64,000 nt of DNA from contig OY829329.1 in NCBI GenBank assembly GCA_963691655.1, positions 9,066,708-9,130,707 on the forward strand, given 5' to 3'. The position numbers and the translations under genes were made by a program. The notes beneath the pieces were generated by a model. The model saw only the letters and a program-made list of their open reading frames with translations, made no database searches and was not told the DNA's origin. This document shows, piece by piece, positions 11,391-23,085 of the stretch. Position 1 is the first letter of the stretch. Each line of letters begins with the position of its first letter. Origin of the DNA: Toxonevra muliebris (taxonomy: Eukaryota > Arthropoda > Insecta > Diptera > Pallopteridae).

Positions 11391-14286
11391 AACAACTACA
11401 TTTTTGGAATGCGGCAAGAAACATTCAAGTGCCTTGGCTTTTTGAAGCGGTGTAAGAAACACTTCAATCTGATTGATCTTTGCCTGAGCTACATCGCTTA
11501 TATTTGATCTAAACTCACTAGACTGGAGGAATGCCAGAAACTAATGAAGAATTTAAGAAATGAAGAAATTAAGATAAGCGCTATTTTTTTCTTATTTCTT
11601 ATTGCTTTCACAACTTTTTCATCTGCTTTTACTTAATAATTAGTAGTGGAAATATATTTTTACTGTTGAGATAAGATAATAAATATAATGTTGATTTATA
11701 TTCGCCTCAACTTTTATGATTCCGCACAACGTAATATGATTTTATAATTTTCCATGGACTCGGATGAAAACAAGTAATTTATCTCGTCAAAAGTATCGTA
11801 TCGCTTTCTATTGACTTTAATTCTGATAATAATGTAGTTATTTATAAAGAAGTAAGAACATGATTTCATCTTTCGGTTTAGAGCATTTTGCTTATCTAAA
11901 TATTACACAGTATGCACGTTTGTTAACCTTATTTAGATTATATTAGATTAATAAAGAAGGTGAGCGTTTCTTTCTTTTGATTTAAAAAGTAGAGTTTGTA
12001 GTTCCTTTATGAGGTCATTCTTTGTGAGGTGAGGAGTTTGATTATCTCTTTAGAAGAGCTAACGGCTCTTACTATTGTACGGTGGTAGGAAAGTATTTCA
12101 CAAGTAGCAAAGTCGGTTCTTTATAAGATCAGGTTGTACTCTAACTGTTCCATCCTCTTCACCACATGTTTGCCTCAAATCGTTCTGCACTATTCTTTGA
12201 ATGCTCTGTAAAAACCCGGTGGCAGGTTAAGCAGTGAATTAGTTTACGTTGAAATACTTTTTTTTTTATAAATTATATAATTTACTTATAAAAGTTTTTT
12301 CTTACATACGTCAACTACTTTAAATATTTTTTAATATTTCTTTAATGTAAATAAAATTAATTTTAATGGTTCTCAAAAAAATCATAATAATTATTTTGTA
12401 TCTTCGTCGTCAAAGAAAGTAAACGTTTTCGCTGTTTTATTCCCCCATAAAAATCATAAAGAGAAAGGTTAATAAAGTTGTTTTTATCGACTGCAAACTG
12501 AGCATTCAACTTTTTCATCATTGTAATAATCAATGGCAACATCGTCAATATAACCAGGCAACAGCACCAATACCAATATTATCCAACTCCGTTGATCTGA
12601 ACGTTAACGTCATCTTCCTCATCATCAATATGTCAATTTGGCTTGAGTGGTTTTTAGGGTTTGGGTTTAGTTTTGTTTGTTCTACGGTTTCTTCATTCGC
12701 AATCTTTCACCCATATTGATAAAGTATAAACTTTGTACGTCAATTCAAAATTACCGTCATATTTCAGTGATTATCGTTTTGTGTTAGTGTGTGTGTGAAA
12801 GAGTGTGCAGAAGAAAAATGTTCATGTGAAAGTGTATGTGATGAAGCAACGAATGAACAATGAAAAATGTTGCATCATAAATGTTGACATTGAAATTGCA
12901 TAGTTGTAGCAATTGTTATTGTTTTTATTGTGTCTTGATAGATTTAACTTTGCTGCTGGTTATGATGATGTTTACGATATTGATGGTTTAACTGAAAAGT
13001 AAACAGTAAATATTTACTAGTACAATGTACGTAGAAATGTATTGATTGTTATTAAAGGATAAAATCTTTAAATATGCAAAGGAATCATATTAAATTGCAT
13101 ACTTTTAGGCATTTTATTTATAGTTTTTTGAGAATTTCTACTAATTTCTTATGTTTCTTTTTACCAGAATAGCAAATTTGAAGAAAATTTTTAAAAAAAT
13201 ACAGAAAGAGTTGCTCGAATTTCACTTTAATTCACATTTAAAAAAAAAAAAAAACTTAAGAACAGTTTCACTTTGAAATATCACTTTGAAATATCCACAA
13301 GAGCATCATCATCATCATTATTTTTACGCTGCAAATCCGTTTGAGGCTGGATTATGCCAATCAAAAGCGCTTAAAAAGTTAAAGCTTCAGAAAAAAAAAA
13401 AATTTATATATTTATAAAACTGAAAAAAAAAAGATTAAATGACAATTTTTGCAGAAATGCAGCAACGCGTCGTCACGTGATTTTTTCCCACAAGTGCCTA
13501 TCAGCTGTTGTTGATGACAATGATGAGCTTCATGCGTGTGTCTGTGTGTGTGTGAATGTGTGCGTTTGCTGGTATATTTCACTGCTTCTCACTTAATCCT
13601 TGGAAGAAAATTTTGCGCGCGCACACGCCAACATCAACTTTCAACAACGTAAACTTTCAAGTTACATATTTCTTCTCTTTCCTTCAATTTTTTCTTATTC
13701 TTTGGGAAAATTTAAATTAGCATACATCTAGGCGAGCTACTGCTAGTAGCAGCTTCCAACTATGTTGGCTGGCTGGATTAAGCTGTGACAAAGATGGCAA
13801 GCAAACTGATGGCAGGCAGTCATGCCACACTATATAGTCTCACAATCACATGTCATATTTTCTTTTGCATCTTATTTTAAGTAATACGAATTTTTAATTT
13901 TGCACACAACTAAAAAATAAAAAGTTTTTTTTCTCTTTTTTTTTTTGTATATTAAATAACGCGAAAAACTAATTTCAACTTTAATTTAATCGCCAGAAAA
14001 CCCAAACCAAAAAAAAAAAAAAAAAAAAGTGTGCGAAATACCAACAGCGAGCGGGTATTTAAAATAACAACGAGTTTGCAAAATTCTTCGAGCGCAAATT
14101 TGAGCCGCTTTTATGCTGATACGATGCGCTTGCAGTAGCTATTTATATTTATTTTATTCTCCCTTGCAAATTAATGAAAGAATATTTGAAATGATTGCCT
14201 TTTGGGGGCGGTTATTTCATTTTCATTTCTTTGCTTAACTTTTTATGATTTGGGTCTTAAAACTAATAAAAAGTTAAGGCAATATA

Positions 14287-15410
14287 AATTTAGATTAAAA
14301 TTTGTATTAAAATTTAGGCCAAAATTCAGATCAAAATTAAGCCCAAATTCAAGCGAAATGTTAGTCTAAAATTCAGTCTAAAATTTAGACCAAAATTCAG
14401 CCCAAATTCAAGCAAAATGTTAGTCTAAAATTCAGACCAAAATTCAGTTCAAATTCAAAGCAAAAATTAGTCCAAATTTCAGCCTGAATTCAAACTAAAA
14501 TTCAGTCTAAAATTGAGGCCAAAATTCAGACCAAAAAGTAAGATCAAAATTTCGACTTAATGAGATAAAAAATTAGACCAAAAATCAAATCGAATTTTAG
14601 ATCAAAATTAGACAAAAATTCAAATCAAATTTTAGGCCAAATGCAAACTGAAATTCGGAACGAAACTCAGACCGAAATTAGATCAACTTCATTCAAACCA
14701 CAAATCAGTTCAAAATTCAGACCAGAATTCAGACTAAAATTAAGCTCAAAACTCGAACCAAAAGTCAGATCAAAATTCTGACTAGAATTTAGACCAAAAC
14801 TCAGACCGACTTTAAATAAAAAGTTGAACCAAAATTCAGTCCAAAATTCCGACCAAATGTAAAATCAACTTCAGACTTAAATTTGAACCGAAAATCAGAT
14901 AAAAAATTGGTTCAAAATTCAAGCTAAAATTTAGATAAATGTTATGGCGATATAGCTTCCTCTGGAAATCGGGCCAAATAATTCTCCACACCTTTCCCTG
15001 GGAAAGCTAACGGAGTAACGTTAAAACGTCAAAAAAAAAATAAAAAATTCGGAAAAAAATCAGAGCAAAATTCAGTCTAAAATTCAGACCAAAAATTCAG
15101 GAAAAACTTAGAGCAAAATTCAGGCTAAAATTCAGTCCAAAAATTTCAGAACAAAATTCAGGCCAAAACTCAAACCGAAATACAGACCAAATTCAAACCG
15201 AAAATCAGATTACAATTTCGACCAAAACTCAGGCCAAAATTCATGTTACAATTTTGTCCAAATGTCAGACCAACTTCCGATCAAAAATCGGATCAAAATT
15301 CGAATTGAAAGGCAGAACAAAAATCATAGCCAAATTCAAACCAAAATCCAGTCCTTAATTTTGATCAAAGATAAGATGAAAATTCTAAAAAAAAATCAGA
15401 CAAAAGTCAA
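14287..15410 (-). repeat. Degenerate AAATTCAGACC array (GGTCT family, reversed)
   Basis: Runs of AAAATTCAGACCAAAATTCAG-like words with a period of about 12 bp. The same words on the other strand make up the arrays from 26 kb onward. A stretch of roughly 100 bp without the repeat (14941-15045) interrupts it. Copies differ at many positions but AATTC and AGACC stay recognisable. It ends next to the CTGTA pentamer array. Confidence 0.85.
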
Positions 15411-15420
15411 AATTAATGTA

Positions 15421-15790
15421 ATGTAGTGTAATGTAATGTACTGTACCGTACTGTACTGTACTGTACTGTACTGTACTGTACTGTACTGTACTGTACTGTA
15501 CTGTACTGTACTGTACTGTACTGTACTGTACTGTACTGTACTGTACTGTACTGTACTGTACTGTACTGTACTGTACTGTACTGTACTGTACTGTACTGTA
15601 CTGTACTGTACTGTACTGTACTGTACTGTACTGTACTGTACTGTACTGTACTGTACTGTACTGTACTGTACTGTACTGTACTGTACTGTACTGTACTGTA
15701 CTGTACTGTACTGTACTGTACTGTACTGTACTGTACTGTACTGTACTGTACTGTACTGTACTGTACTGCACTGTACTGTAATGTAATGTA
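15421..15790 (+). repeat. CTGTA pentamer microsatellite, about 74 units
   Basis: Pentamer units run from 15421 to about 15790. A block of 63 perfect CTGTA copies (15451-15765) is bordered by variants ATGTA, GTGTA, CCGTA and CTGCA. Because the unit contains no stop in several frames, both strands show long artificial open frames (Cys-Thr-Val-Leu-Tyr and Tyr-Ser-Thr-Val-Gln repeats); these are not genes. Confidence 0.97.
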
Positions 15791-17777
15791 ACTGTAATAT
15801 TATGATCGCCAATTAAAATTAAAAGCAATTAACAAATTATGATTACTTCCAAAAAACTTTTCTAAGAATGCATACGTTTTTTTTTTCTATGCTTAATACC
15901 CGCAGCGGTAAGCATAAAATTCTATAATTTACTTACCGCCAAAAAGAAAGTACGAGTATATTTTCTAGCAATGAAACTTAAAACTTCAAAATGCAATTTT
16001 CTAAATTTTTGTGAATTTTTTGTGTTTTTGTTTTTGTATAAAGTTTTTCATCAATTTTTCTTTGCAAAATTGAGTTTTTAAGACTTTTTGTTTTTTTTTC
16101 TGTTGATTGCAAAATTAGTTCATTGCAACAATTTGGCATAAATTTCAAGAAAACAAAAAAAAAAAACGAAGTAGTAAAAACTTTTCCATAAGTGTGAAAT
16201 TGCTCGCAATGAAGAGCAACGAAAAACCAAAAAGAAAAACGCAATAAAAGTAGAAATAGTGTCAATTTTTTTACGGCGTCTGCAAAAATTTTCTATTATT
16301 TTGCATGTATGCGTACGCAAATGCATATGGTGATGTTAGAGTGTAAGTGTGTGAGTGCTCAAGTGCAAAGTAGTTTTGGCATATAAGAAACAATTCAAAA
16401 TTGAATTTTTCCACAGAGTTGCATTTCTTTGCATTATTGTTGCTGCTCCTGCTGGTACTGCTGTTGTTGTTGTTGTTTTTATACCAAATGAAAGTTTCAT
16501 ACGAACTTATGTCGCTTGTGTCAGCAATTTTTTTTTTTTTTGGGAGGGATATGCTCTTGTGTGTGTGTATGGGATGTGTGTATGTATGTATGAATGCAGT
16601 CAAACATCTTGCTGCGAAATTGGCGTGAAAATTATTTGTTAATACCAGAAACTTTTATTTGTGGAAAAGTATTAAAATTAGGCAGAACTTTCTTCAAGAA
16701 AGTTATGTTACAAAAGAAAACTTTGTATGTATTAGTAATGTTGTTTTTCTTCGAGTATATTTTAGCTTCCTTTTTATTTTCTCAAATTGCCCGTTTTTTG
16801 TTTTTTGGAAATGCTATTTTTGGTTGTAACTTTTTTCTTCTCTAACAAACAAAACAAAGAAAATGCAAAAAAACAACATTTTTTTTCTCCTTAATTTAAG
16901 CATTTCATATGCAAATACTATTTCATATCTTAAAAATGCAATGAAAATATTTTTGTTGTGAAAAAATAACGAAAATGCATAAGGATTTTATGGAAAAATT
17001 GTTGCTGCAAAATTTAACAAGCAGAGTATTTCTTTGTTGTATTTCGGTTGCCCTTCTCTGTTTTCGTCTTTCTTTTTTTTCTTCATATCTCTTGACACAT
17101 GTTGTGCAACACACACTAAATCACTGCATACTTCAAGGAGCACTTGTGTTTTCTTCTTCTCCTTCTTTTTTTTTTTTTAACCCATACATTTTTCCAGAGT
17201 CTCAAAGGAGGCGCCGCAACAGCATATATGTTATAAGATTTTATTTAGTATTTTCTTGTTTTGTGTTTTCTTTTTAATTTTTCTGTGTTTTTTCTGTTTG
17301 CAATTTATTTTTATTCTCTTTTATTTGAAAATTTCCGATAAAAATGATATTGTAAGTATTTGGTAAAAAAAATAAAACAAAGTTATATTGCATGCTTCTT
17401 TTTTGTCTGCTGAAAATATTCATATTCAAGGACTCTGGAAAAATGTGTTTTCAACAGAAATGTTTCAAAATAAATTAAGTAGCAATTAATTTTTGTTTGC
17501 TAACTAATAAATATTTGTAGAATTGGGTCTAATTTGCTATTTAATAAACAACTATTCCTAGAATTTATTGTTCACATTTTTTTCATAAATGCTTTTGGTC
17601 ATCTGACTTTAATTTTTGGGAAGTTTTAGAATTTTCTCTGTGTGCATGGGCTTGTGATGTAGACAATGGAAAATACGATAAGTGTATTTAAGCTTTGAAT
17701 CCGAGTTCAGATACAGAATTTTTCTATCACATCATGATTTCGAAAAAAAACTTAATCCGCCCATATTATTTTATTAC

Positions 17778-17981
17778 TACTATTTTATTACAAGCCTGCG
17801 CCAAAGTCTCCATTGAGATAGTTGGCAACGCAGGAACTGTCATTCGTTGTTATTTGCATTTTCTTCGTTGCAGCACTGACTGCATTTGTTTTTGACTAAA
17901 GTTTTTAATTGTTTAAATTAGTTTGTGCGTTAGTTTTATTAATTAAATTTATAAACCAAGATCGGCAGTCGTGATGGTGAC
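17778..17981 (+). repeat. Dispersed repeat, copy B, next to exon 2
   Basis: Starts TACTATTTTATTAC and carries the core AAGTCTCCATTGAGATAGTT, then GCAACGCAGG, and AATTAAATTTATAAACC near the end, in line with copy A at 11192-11390. It ends about 70 bp before the acceptor of transporter exon 2, so it forms part of that acceptor's upstream neighbourhood. Confidence 0.7.
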
Positions 17982-18049
17982 AATATTTTTTATCAATCCT
18001 TTAATTTTAATAATATATTTTCATATTTTATGCACTTTCTTTTTTGCAG

Positions 18050-18201
18050 TGACTTTAAACAACAAAAGAAAATTAATTATGGCACAAATGAACACGACGA
18101 TAATAACTCGCCCAGTAGCAGCGGTAATAATAACAACAAACCCGAAGTTCTACGAACACCTTCTCAGCTTTATTGTTTGCATGGACAATCTAATGTTGAA
18201 G
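18050..18201 (+). CDS. Zinc transporter (SLC30/ZnT) exon 2, N-terminal extension
   Basis: A clean acceptor (TTCTTTTTTGCAG) and donor (G|GTAAGT at 18202) bound 152 bases: one base completing the Ile codon from exon 1a, 50 full codons, and one base (G) of a split Val codon finished by exon 3. The peptide starts DFKQQKKINYGTNEHDDNNS, continues with a Ser/Asn-rich linker and ends in YCLHGQSNVE. In the long isoform these are residues 12-61. It is hydrophilic and cytosolic. The Cys and His of the YCLH segment (about residues 53 and 55) could bind metal, since N-terminal Cys/His motifs are common in this family; that role is inference. Another frame is also open here but does not connect to either neighbour. 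Confidence 0.8.
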
Positions 18202-18324
18202 GTAAGTGAATAACTATTTTCAAATTCGATATTTGAGTTTTCAGAAGTCTGCTATTCGAAAGAAAAACACAGAAAGACCTAAAGAATTTGAAAGTCATTT
18301 GCTAAGCATGAATCTAAAATTCTA

Positions 18325-18645
18325 TTGTGCTGTCTAGGAATAAATGCTTACCATCTTTCATGCCACTAGACTGGGTGCGCCATCAATTGACTTTTGTAGG
18401 AACTGTAAAGAGAAGTAGAGGAGAAGATTATCTTTCATTAGATTTACTCTAGTCCAGCATTGCTAGGCCAATACATTATCAGCGATATGTGGGGTCTAAT
18501 CGATATAGGTAACATGCAAAAATACATAACAAAGTCTGAATGGTTTGAGTAACTTGGTTTCTTTATGGTATCGCAATGGGCCTTGTCTGGCCTAAGTGTG
18601 CTGGCGCTCGCTGGCAGCCATTTTAACCTAACCTAACTTGGTTTC
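18325..18645 (+). mobile_element. LINE 3'-end fragment A (ORF2 C-terminus and 3' UTR)
   Basis: One frame reads HATRLGAPSIDFCRNCKEK, the His-Ala...Leu-Gly...Cys-x2-Cys start of the zinc-knuckle-like C-terminus of LINEs that carry RNase H. It is frameshifted afterwards. The 3' UTR has GGTATCGCAATGGGCC, then GGCCTAAGTGTG, and ends in AACCTAACCTAAC, a pattern shared with fragments B and C. It is a 5'-truncated dead copy. Confidence 0.65.
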
Positions 18646-18734
18646 TTAAAGAGAGAAACCGGTGTGTGCGTGTGTTGTAATGAACTTTAGCCTGGTGCTC
18701 TTGAGAATTTGTTTTTTTTTTATCGATTTGATTT

Positions 18735-18779
18735 TGAGCAACTTTTTCCAGGTATTATCACCCTGGAAAAAGTTGCTCA
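18735..18779. repeat. Perfect 18-bp inverted repeat with 9-nt loop
   Basis: TGAGCAACTTTTTCCAGG, loop TATTATCAC, then the exact complement. The RNA would form a stable hairpin. No tail or element ends were seen around it. Confidence 0.95.
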
Positions 18780-19439
18780 CCCATGCCAAAAATGCACTCA
18801 TAAACTTTTTTTTTTTAAATCTTCGATTCGAATTGAGGGTCTCAAGTATTTAGTATTTTGATAAAAAAATAGTAAACTTATGTCAGTATTGGTGCAGGTT
18901 TGTTTTTTATGACCTTAGTATGATCTAATGTGGCATCTGTTTTACCTCTCTCTCTTCATCCCTCTGCTCATGTTACTCCCCTTCTTAAGGGGTAAAATTT
19001 AAGTGATTTTAATTAAAATCTCAAAGAACGGTATTATCGAATGTATGCGAAGACGAGTATAAGTATTGATGAAAGTGAAGACACATCATCACAAGATGGC
19101 CCCCAATCACGTTCACTTTTCTCCCAAACCTCTCACCCCCTTGCAAAGAAATCGGGAAGCTCTCGATGCTGATAGATGTTTCATTCATTTCATGCAGCCC
19201 TTAGACCATTTGTAACTTGCATTGCTAAAAGGGATCCAGAGCCCACCACGACAAGGTGGTTGCGTCTGGTTAAATCCAAACCATACCCAACCAACTAATC
19301 ATATTTACGATTTGTATCTAATCAGTTTGAGTAAAGCTCACAAACTTTTTTCTTTTTTGCCAAATATTAGCATATGCTGCCATGATAATAATGTGGACCT
19401 GATTGGGCAGTCTTTAGGGTCCTAGCCGCCGTTCGGAAC

Positions 19440-19530
19440 CGACGTTAGATTATAGGGTCCTACCATATGGTATCACAATGGGCTGTTCTAGGCTAAGTGT
19501 GTTGCTGGAGAGCCATTTAACTAAACCTAA
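19440..19530 (+). mobile_element. LINE 3' UTR fragment B
   Basis: Contains ATGGTATCACAATGGGCTG, then AGGCTAAGTGTG, and a decayed tail (AACTAAACCTAA). This matches the 3' UTR of fragment A at most positions. No coding part was found next to it. Confidence 0.55.
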
Positions 19531-19987
19531 TAAGGCTCGGCTTGAAATATCTTGATTTACTCATCTAATCTAATCTTCAACAAACCATTTTGAAGTCATA
19601 ACGAGAAATTCTCAAAATCGTTAATACCTTCAGCTTCTGAAATTGGTCAGGCCATTTTTCTTTTGAACAATCAGAAAAGTTTGACAATACACCATTGAAA
19701 AATTCATTTAAAATACATTTCTATAAAATTTAACTCGGCTATAAAATTGTTTTCATTACTTTCATTGATTGACTATCACTCGAAATACTTATATACATAT
19801 ACACACATAAGTCGGAGGCATTCCCCCTCCTCCTAACCTTACGATAGTCCTTCAGACAGTCAGTAACTTCTTTAATTATCGACATTTCTGAATTTTTCAA
19901 AACGAAGAAGAATAGATATTTGAATATCTGGACATTTTGCAAAGATATCTACTTCACTTTTAAAATGATCTGTGAATAATTATTTAT

Positions 19988-20680
19988 TCAGACAGTCAAC
20001 CTGCTCTGAAGGCCTTGGATAGTCATAAAATGCCACAACTCCCTTCAAAACCTTTGTATTTATAATAAGCTACAACTCTGCTGGGTTCCAGGACACTTTG
20101 GAATAATAGGAAATGAGAAAATGAGGGAGAGTCCAGTAACATCCCGCCATCACTCCGCTTCTATTACACAGCATTCGACAAACAACTTTACTCGACCTCT
20201 AATAGAAAATGGAGTAGCCTAAACTCTTCCCGTATAGCTAAAATTCTCTGGCTCCAACATCCCTGTACTAAAACTGAACTTTCGCTCTCGCTGGCTCGCA
20301 AAGAATGTAGCTTACTGGTAGGTGTAATTACTGGACATTGCTTTTTGAAGTATCATGCCAAAAAACTTGGTTTGGCGGAAAGCCACCTATGTAGGAACTG
20401 TAATGACTCTGTGACTAAGGAGACTTTGGAACATATTCTTTGCCCATATTGCCCAATACAAGCTAGGACTCAATTAAAGACGTTCGGGAAAGCATTTTTT
20501 CTTTCCTTAAATGATTTAACGAGTATAAATCTGGCTCTTCTAAAAAACTTTGCGCATACCTCGGGTACTTTCAAGCTGGAAACTGTATTGGATGTAGCTC
20601 GAGGTTCTGTTTGACCCCGCGGTCTATGTGAGGCATTCGTCGCCACTTCTAACCTAGCCTAACCTAACCTACTTCACTTT
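19988..20680 (+). mobile_element. LINE fragment C: end of RNase H and C-terminal domain
   Basis: Begins with SDSQPALKALDS, the Asp-Ser-Gln-x-Ala-Leu block of a LINE RNase H domain. After a frameshift it continues with LCWVPGHFGIIGNEK, the Trp-x-Pro-Gly-His...Gly-Asn-Glu end of that domain. A frame from about 20270 to 20614 is still open: TGHCFLKYHAKKLGL, then CRNC, LEHILC and a C-terminal helical part, typical of the zinc-binding tail. The copy closes with CCTAGCCTAACCTAACCT. It is most like the I/LOA/R1-type LINEs that encode RNase H; the exact clade is undecided. Frameshifts and the missing reverse transcriptase show it is dead. Confidence 0.75.
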
Positions 20681-20720
20681 TTGCAATTTGACGACATCTG
20701 CTTAGAATAGTGTGGCCTAA

Positions 20721-21055
20721 TTAACCCTCCGTTTGGCACATGGGCCCAGCTAGACCTTTTTCGATTTCAATTGTAATTTTAATATATTTCTGATTGAGCT
20801 AGCAACTTCAAATTTTGTAACTTTTCCTAAATATTCAGTTGTCTATCATATTCGAAAAAAAAAATTAAGGATTCGAGTCATACAAGGATATGCATTTGAA
20901 TATACTTCGGTTTGGAACATGTGGTCAGACATGACACTCAAAAGTGGACTATGCTATTCGTAACGCAACAATTGTATGAAAATACATAAGGGTCTGGCCA
21001 GGCCACATGCGCCAAACCAAAAGGTTATCAAAACATGTGCCAAACGGAGGGTTAA
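20721..21055. mobile_element. TTAA-flanked MITE (piggyBac-like ends), copy 2
   Basis: Perfect 22-bp terminal inverted repeats, including the TTAA, at 20721-20742 and 21034-21055; each reads TTAACCCTCCGTTTGGCACA plus TG inward. The subterminal blocks GGGCCCAGCTAGACC and GGTCTGGCCAGGCC are also roughly inverted. Length is 335 bp with no coding capacity. It shares interior words with copy 1 at 4909-5265. The intact ends suggest a fairly recent insertion compared with copy 1. Confidence 0.85.
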
Positions 21056-21952
21056 GGTTGTCTATCCTGAAGATACATGATATTTATAAAGAGTATGCTA
21101 CTGAAAATCATTACAATTTTTTAATGTCAGTTTGATGAAACTCTATTTAACCTTTCTTGTAAGATCTATATTTTCTATGCCTTTAAGAAAAGGGTAAGTA
21201 GGGGTTGTAATTCTAGACATCAGAGGCTTAGGGAAGTCGTGGGCCAGTAATCACCGAAACAATCAGTGAATCAGTTAATCAGATCAAGCTTTTTTTTTAT
21301 ATGTATGTTGGTAAATATGATCCTATTTCATTTTCTTTATATCCTTTCAAAAAATCCTTCACTAAAAATCAAATTGAAAAAATATGCATAAAATTTTTGT
21401 GTAAAAATCTAAGTGTTGTAGTGTTGTTAGTGTTGATGCTATTGTTGTTGCTGTAGTTGCCCACCTATTACTTTTTAATCCGCTTGACTTAATACTTTTT
21501 TCGTGCGGTCTAACCATTTCATATTTGGAAAGTTCTCTTTACATACCCAGTTGCACAAATAGTGAGCACTCCTCAGAAGAGCAATGATTGCATTACTCCA
21601 TAAGGAGCGATAAACGAAAAACTTCAATATAGTAAAAAAAAAAAAATGTTTGGATTTCACCAACACAATCTCATAGTTTTATATGGGCGATTTTTAAAAA
21701 ACTATGATAAACAAAGATAATTGAGATGATTGAGGCTGTCAAATTTGTATATTTTACTCTTTCTTGCCTAGTTAACTGTTGACGGTTAGGTATGAGGAAA
21801 AACTGTCCCAACTTTTGGTTAGTTTTTTAACCCACCTCGAAAAGTTGAAATTACTACTTACAGTCATACAGTTTAATATTTTATTTACAGTTTCTCATTC
21901 AGTTGGCAATGCTATAAATCAAAAAAATTCTGTACAATTGTGGGGGTTTTTA

Positions 21953-22903
21953 TCTTAATATATAAAACAAAGTCGGGTTAGTTATCATCATTTATAACTC
22001 AAGAACAGCTGGAACGATTTTTATGATCTTTGATTTGTTGGATTTGTTTTCGATCCGAATAGCAGAATAACTATTAAAACATAGAAAAAAAAATGTATGA
22101 AGAAAAACGTAATTTCAAAGAGGTGAGTTCAGTTTGATGAAATGCACATTGTGAAAGGTTATGTCGTTTGTCATTGTGTGCGCATCGGCAATCAGTCCAA
22201 TCGGTAATTTTGGACTGTGTGTTTGATTTTCCAAGGCGCCGCGTTAGTATGGCCTAACTTCGTGCTTCATAAGCACAAGAAAAAATAGAGGGAGTACGTA
22301 AAACGGTTTGAAAATGAGAAATCGTTGAGCTTTTCGTACCGATCAACAACGTGATAATTTTTGACGCGCAAGAAGAAATGCTTCAAGTGTTGATTTGAAT
22401 CGAATAGCATTTCAATACGATTGCACAACTCACTACAGCTTGCATCCTTTCGTTCGAATTGGCTCAATGGAGGTTGTGTGCGACCATTGCGAATTGTGCT
22501 GTCTCAGTGGCAAGATGAAACTGCCATTATTGGCTCCGCCACTGGATCGTGGCAAATCACTAGAATCAAGACATTTTCACATTTTCTATCGAACACTTAA
22601 AGATACAACGGATGTTTCTAAATAACTGCATTTGGAGCAGGCATCACTTTCACTCACTTTCAAGGTATTTTCGGCTCGAGAAGTAAACGTTCATTTTCGT
22701 TTGATGATCATAAATCAACAATTCTGACTTCGCCTTCGACTTTACAGATAGATTCAAGGTCAAATTCATCTTCGAATTGGATTATGGCAACCGCACAGCA
22801 TAAATTCATTCAAATTTACGTCATGGAACCAACTAAATCGGCGTCAAACGATAAATACGGCAATAAAAAGAGTATACGGTACGAAGTTCGCTGGGTTAGC
22901 TAG
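21953..22903 (+). mobile_element. Short Helitron with 5' TC and 3' CTAG ends
   Basis: The left end is A|TCTTAATATATAAAACAAAG, followed by a TAACTCAAGAACAGCTGG block seen in insect Helitrons. The right end is a short CGAAGTTCG hairpin followed by CTGGGTTAGCTAG|T, with the CTAG terminus at 22900-22903. Insertion between A and T fits Helitron behaviour. It is about 950 bp and contains only a remnant of the replication protein, so it is non-autonomous. Orientation is +. Confidence 0.7.
22395..22690 (+). pseudogene. Helitron replication-protein N-terminal fragment
   Basis: Reads IGSMEVVCDHCELCCLSGKM with KLPLLAPP following. This is the Cys-rich N-terminal signature of insect Helitron replication proteins (Gly-x-Met-x-Val-x-Cys-x2-Cys ... 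Cys-Cys-x-Gly-Lys), here shortened between the Cys pairs. After a frameshift another frame gives YNGCF, a stop and ITAFGAG, matching the family's YNxxFxxTSFGA block. Rep catalytic and helicase parts are absent. It lies fully inside the short Helitron. Confidence 0.6.
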
Positions 22904-23002
22904 TTTTGTTTAAAACAGTATGCCTCAAAGAGCTAAAAAACAGTAACTAGTACTGGAAACATTGCAAGAGTAAAAGAAACAAAATTCAATGAAAGTAAAT
23001 TT

Positions 23003-23085
23003 GCTTATGTGGCTCAGTTGGTAAGCGCGTTGTTTAATATTCACGATATGGATTTTCGGCCACAGGTTCGAGAAAACATGGAAAA
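23003..23085 (+). ncRNA. tRNA-like SINE head (A and B box)
   Basis: TGGCTCAGTTGGTAAGCGCG has a good pol III A box and GGCCACAGGTTCGAG supplies a B box about 50 bp later. The 5' and 3' ends do not pair as an acceptor stem, so this is a tRNA-derived SINE or a decayed tRNA pseudogene and not a working tRNA gene. No pol III terminator follows directly. Confidence 0.4.

Larger units (their letters stand above)
7876..18049 (+). other. Zinc transporter intron 1
   Basis: A 10.2-kb intron if exons 1a and 2 are joined. It contains an acceptor-preceded open frame at 8929, AGACC-type degenerate arrays (9120-9740, 14287-15410), a pseudogene-like fragment on the minus strand (about 10650-10830), a CTGTA pentamer array (15421-15790) and two copies of a dispersed repeat (11192, 17778). 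A TATA-like TATTTAAA at about 14056 and several GC-rich words near 13614 are isolated and not enough to call a promoter. The rest is AT-rich without recognised content. Confidence 0.55.

Noticed and set aside
14040..14100. TATTTAAA as a third transporter promoter
   Set aside because: A lone TATA-like word in AT-rich sequence with no initiator or in-phase first exon after it.
15385..15828. Long open frames on both strands through the pentamer array
   Set aside because: They consist only of a five-residue repeat imposed by CTGTA units; no start context, splice signals or non-repeat domain.
17971..18213. Alternative frame through exon 2 with a hydrophobic start
   Set aside because: It does not join in phase to any transporter exon; the frame giving DFKQQ...SNVE does so at both ends.
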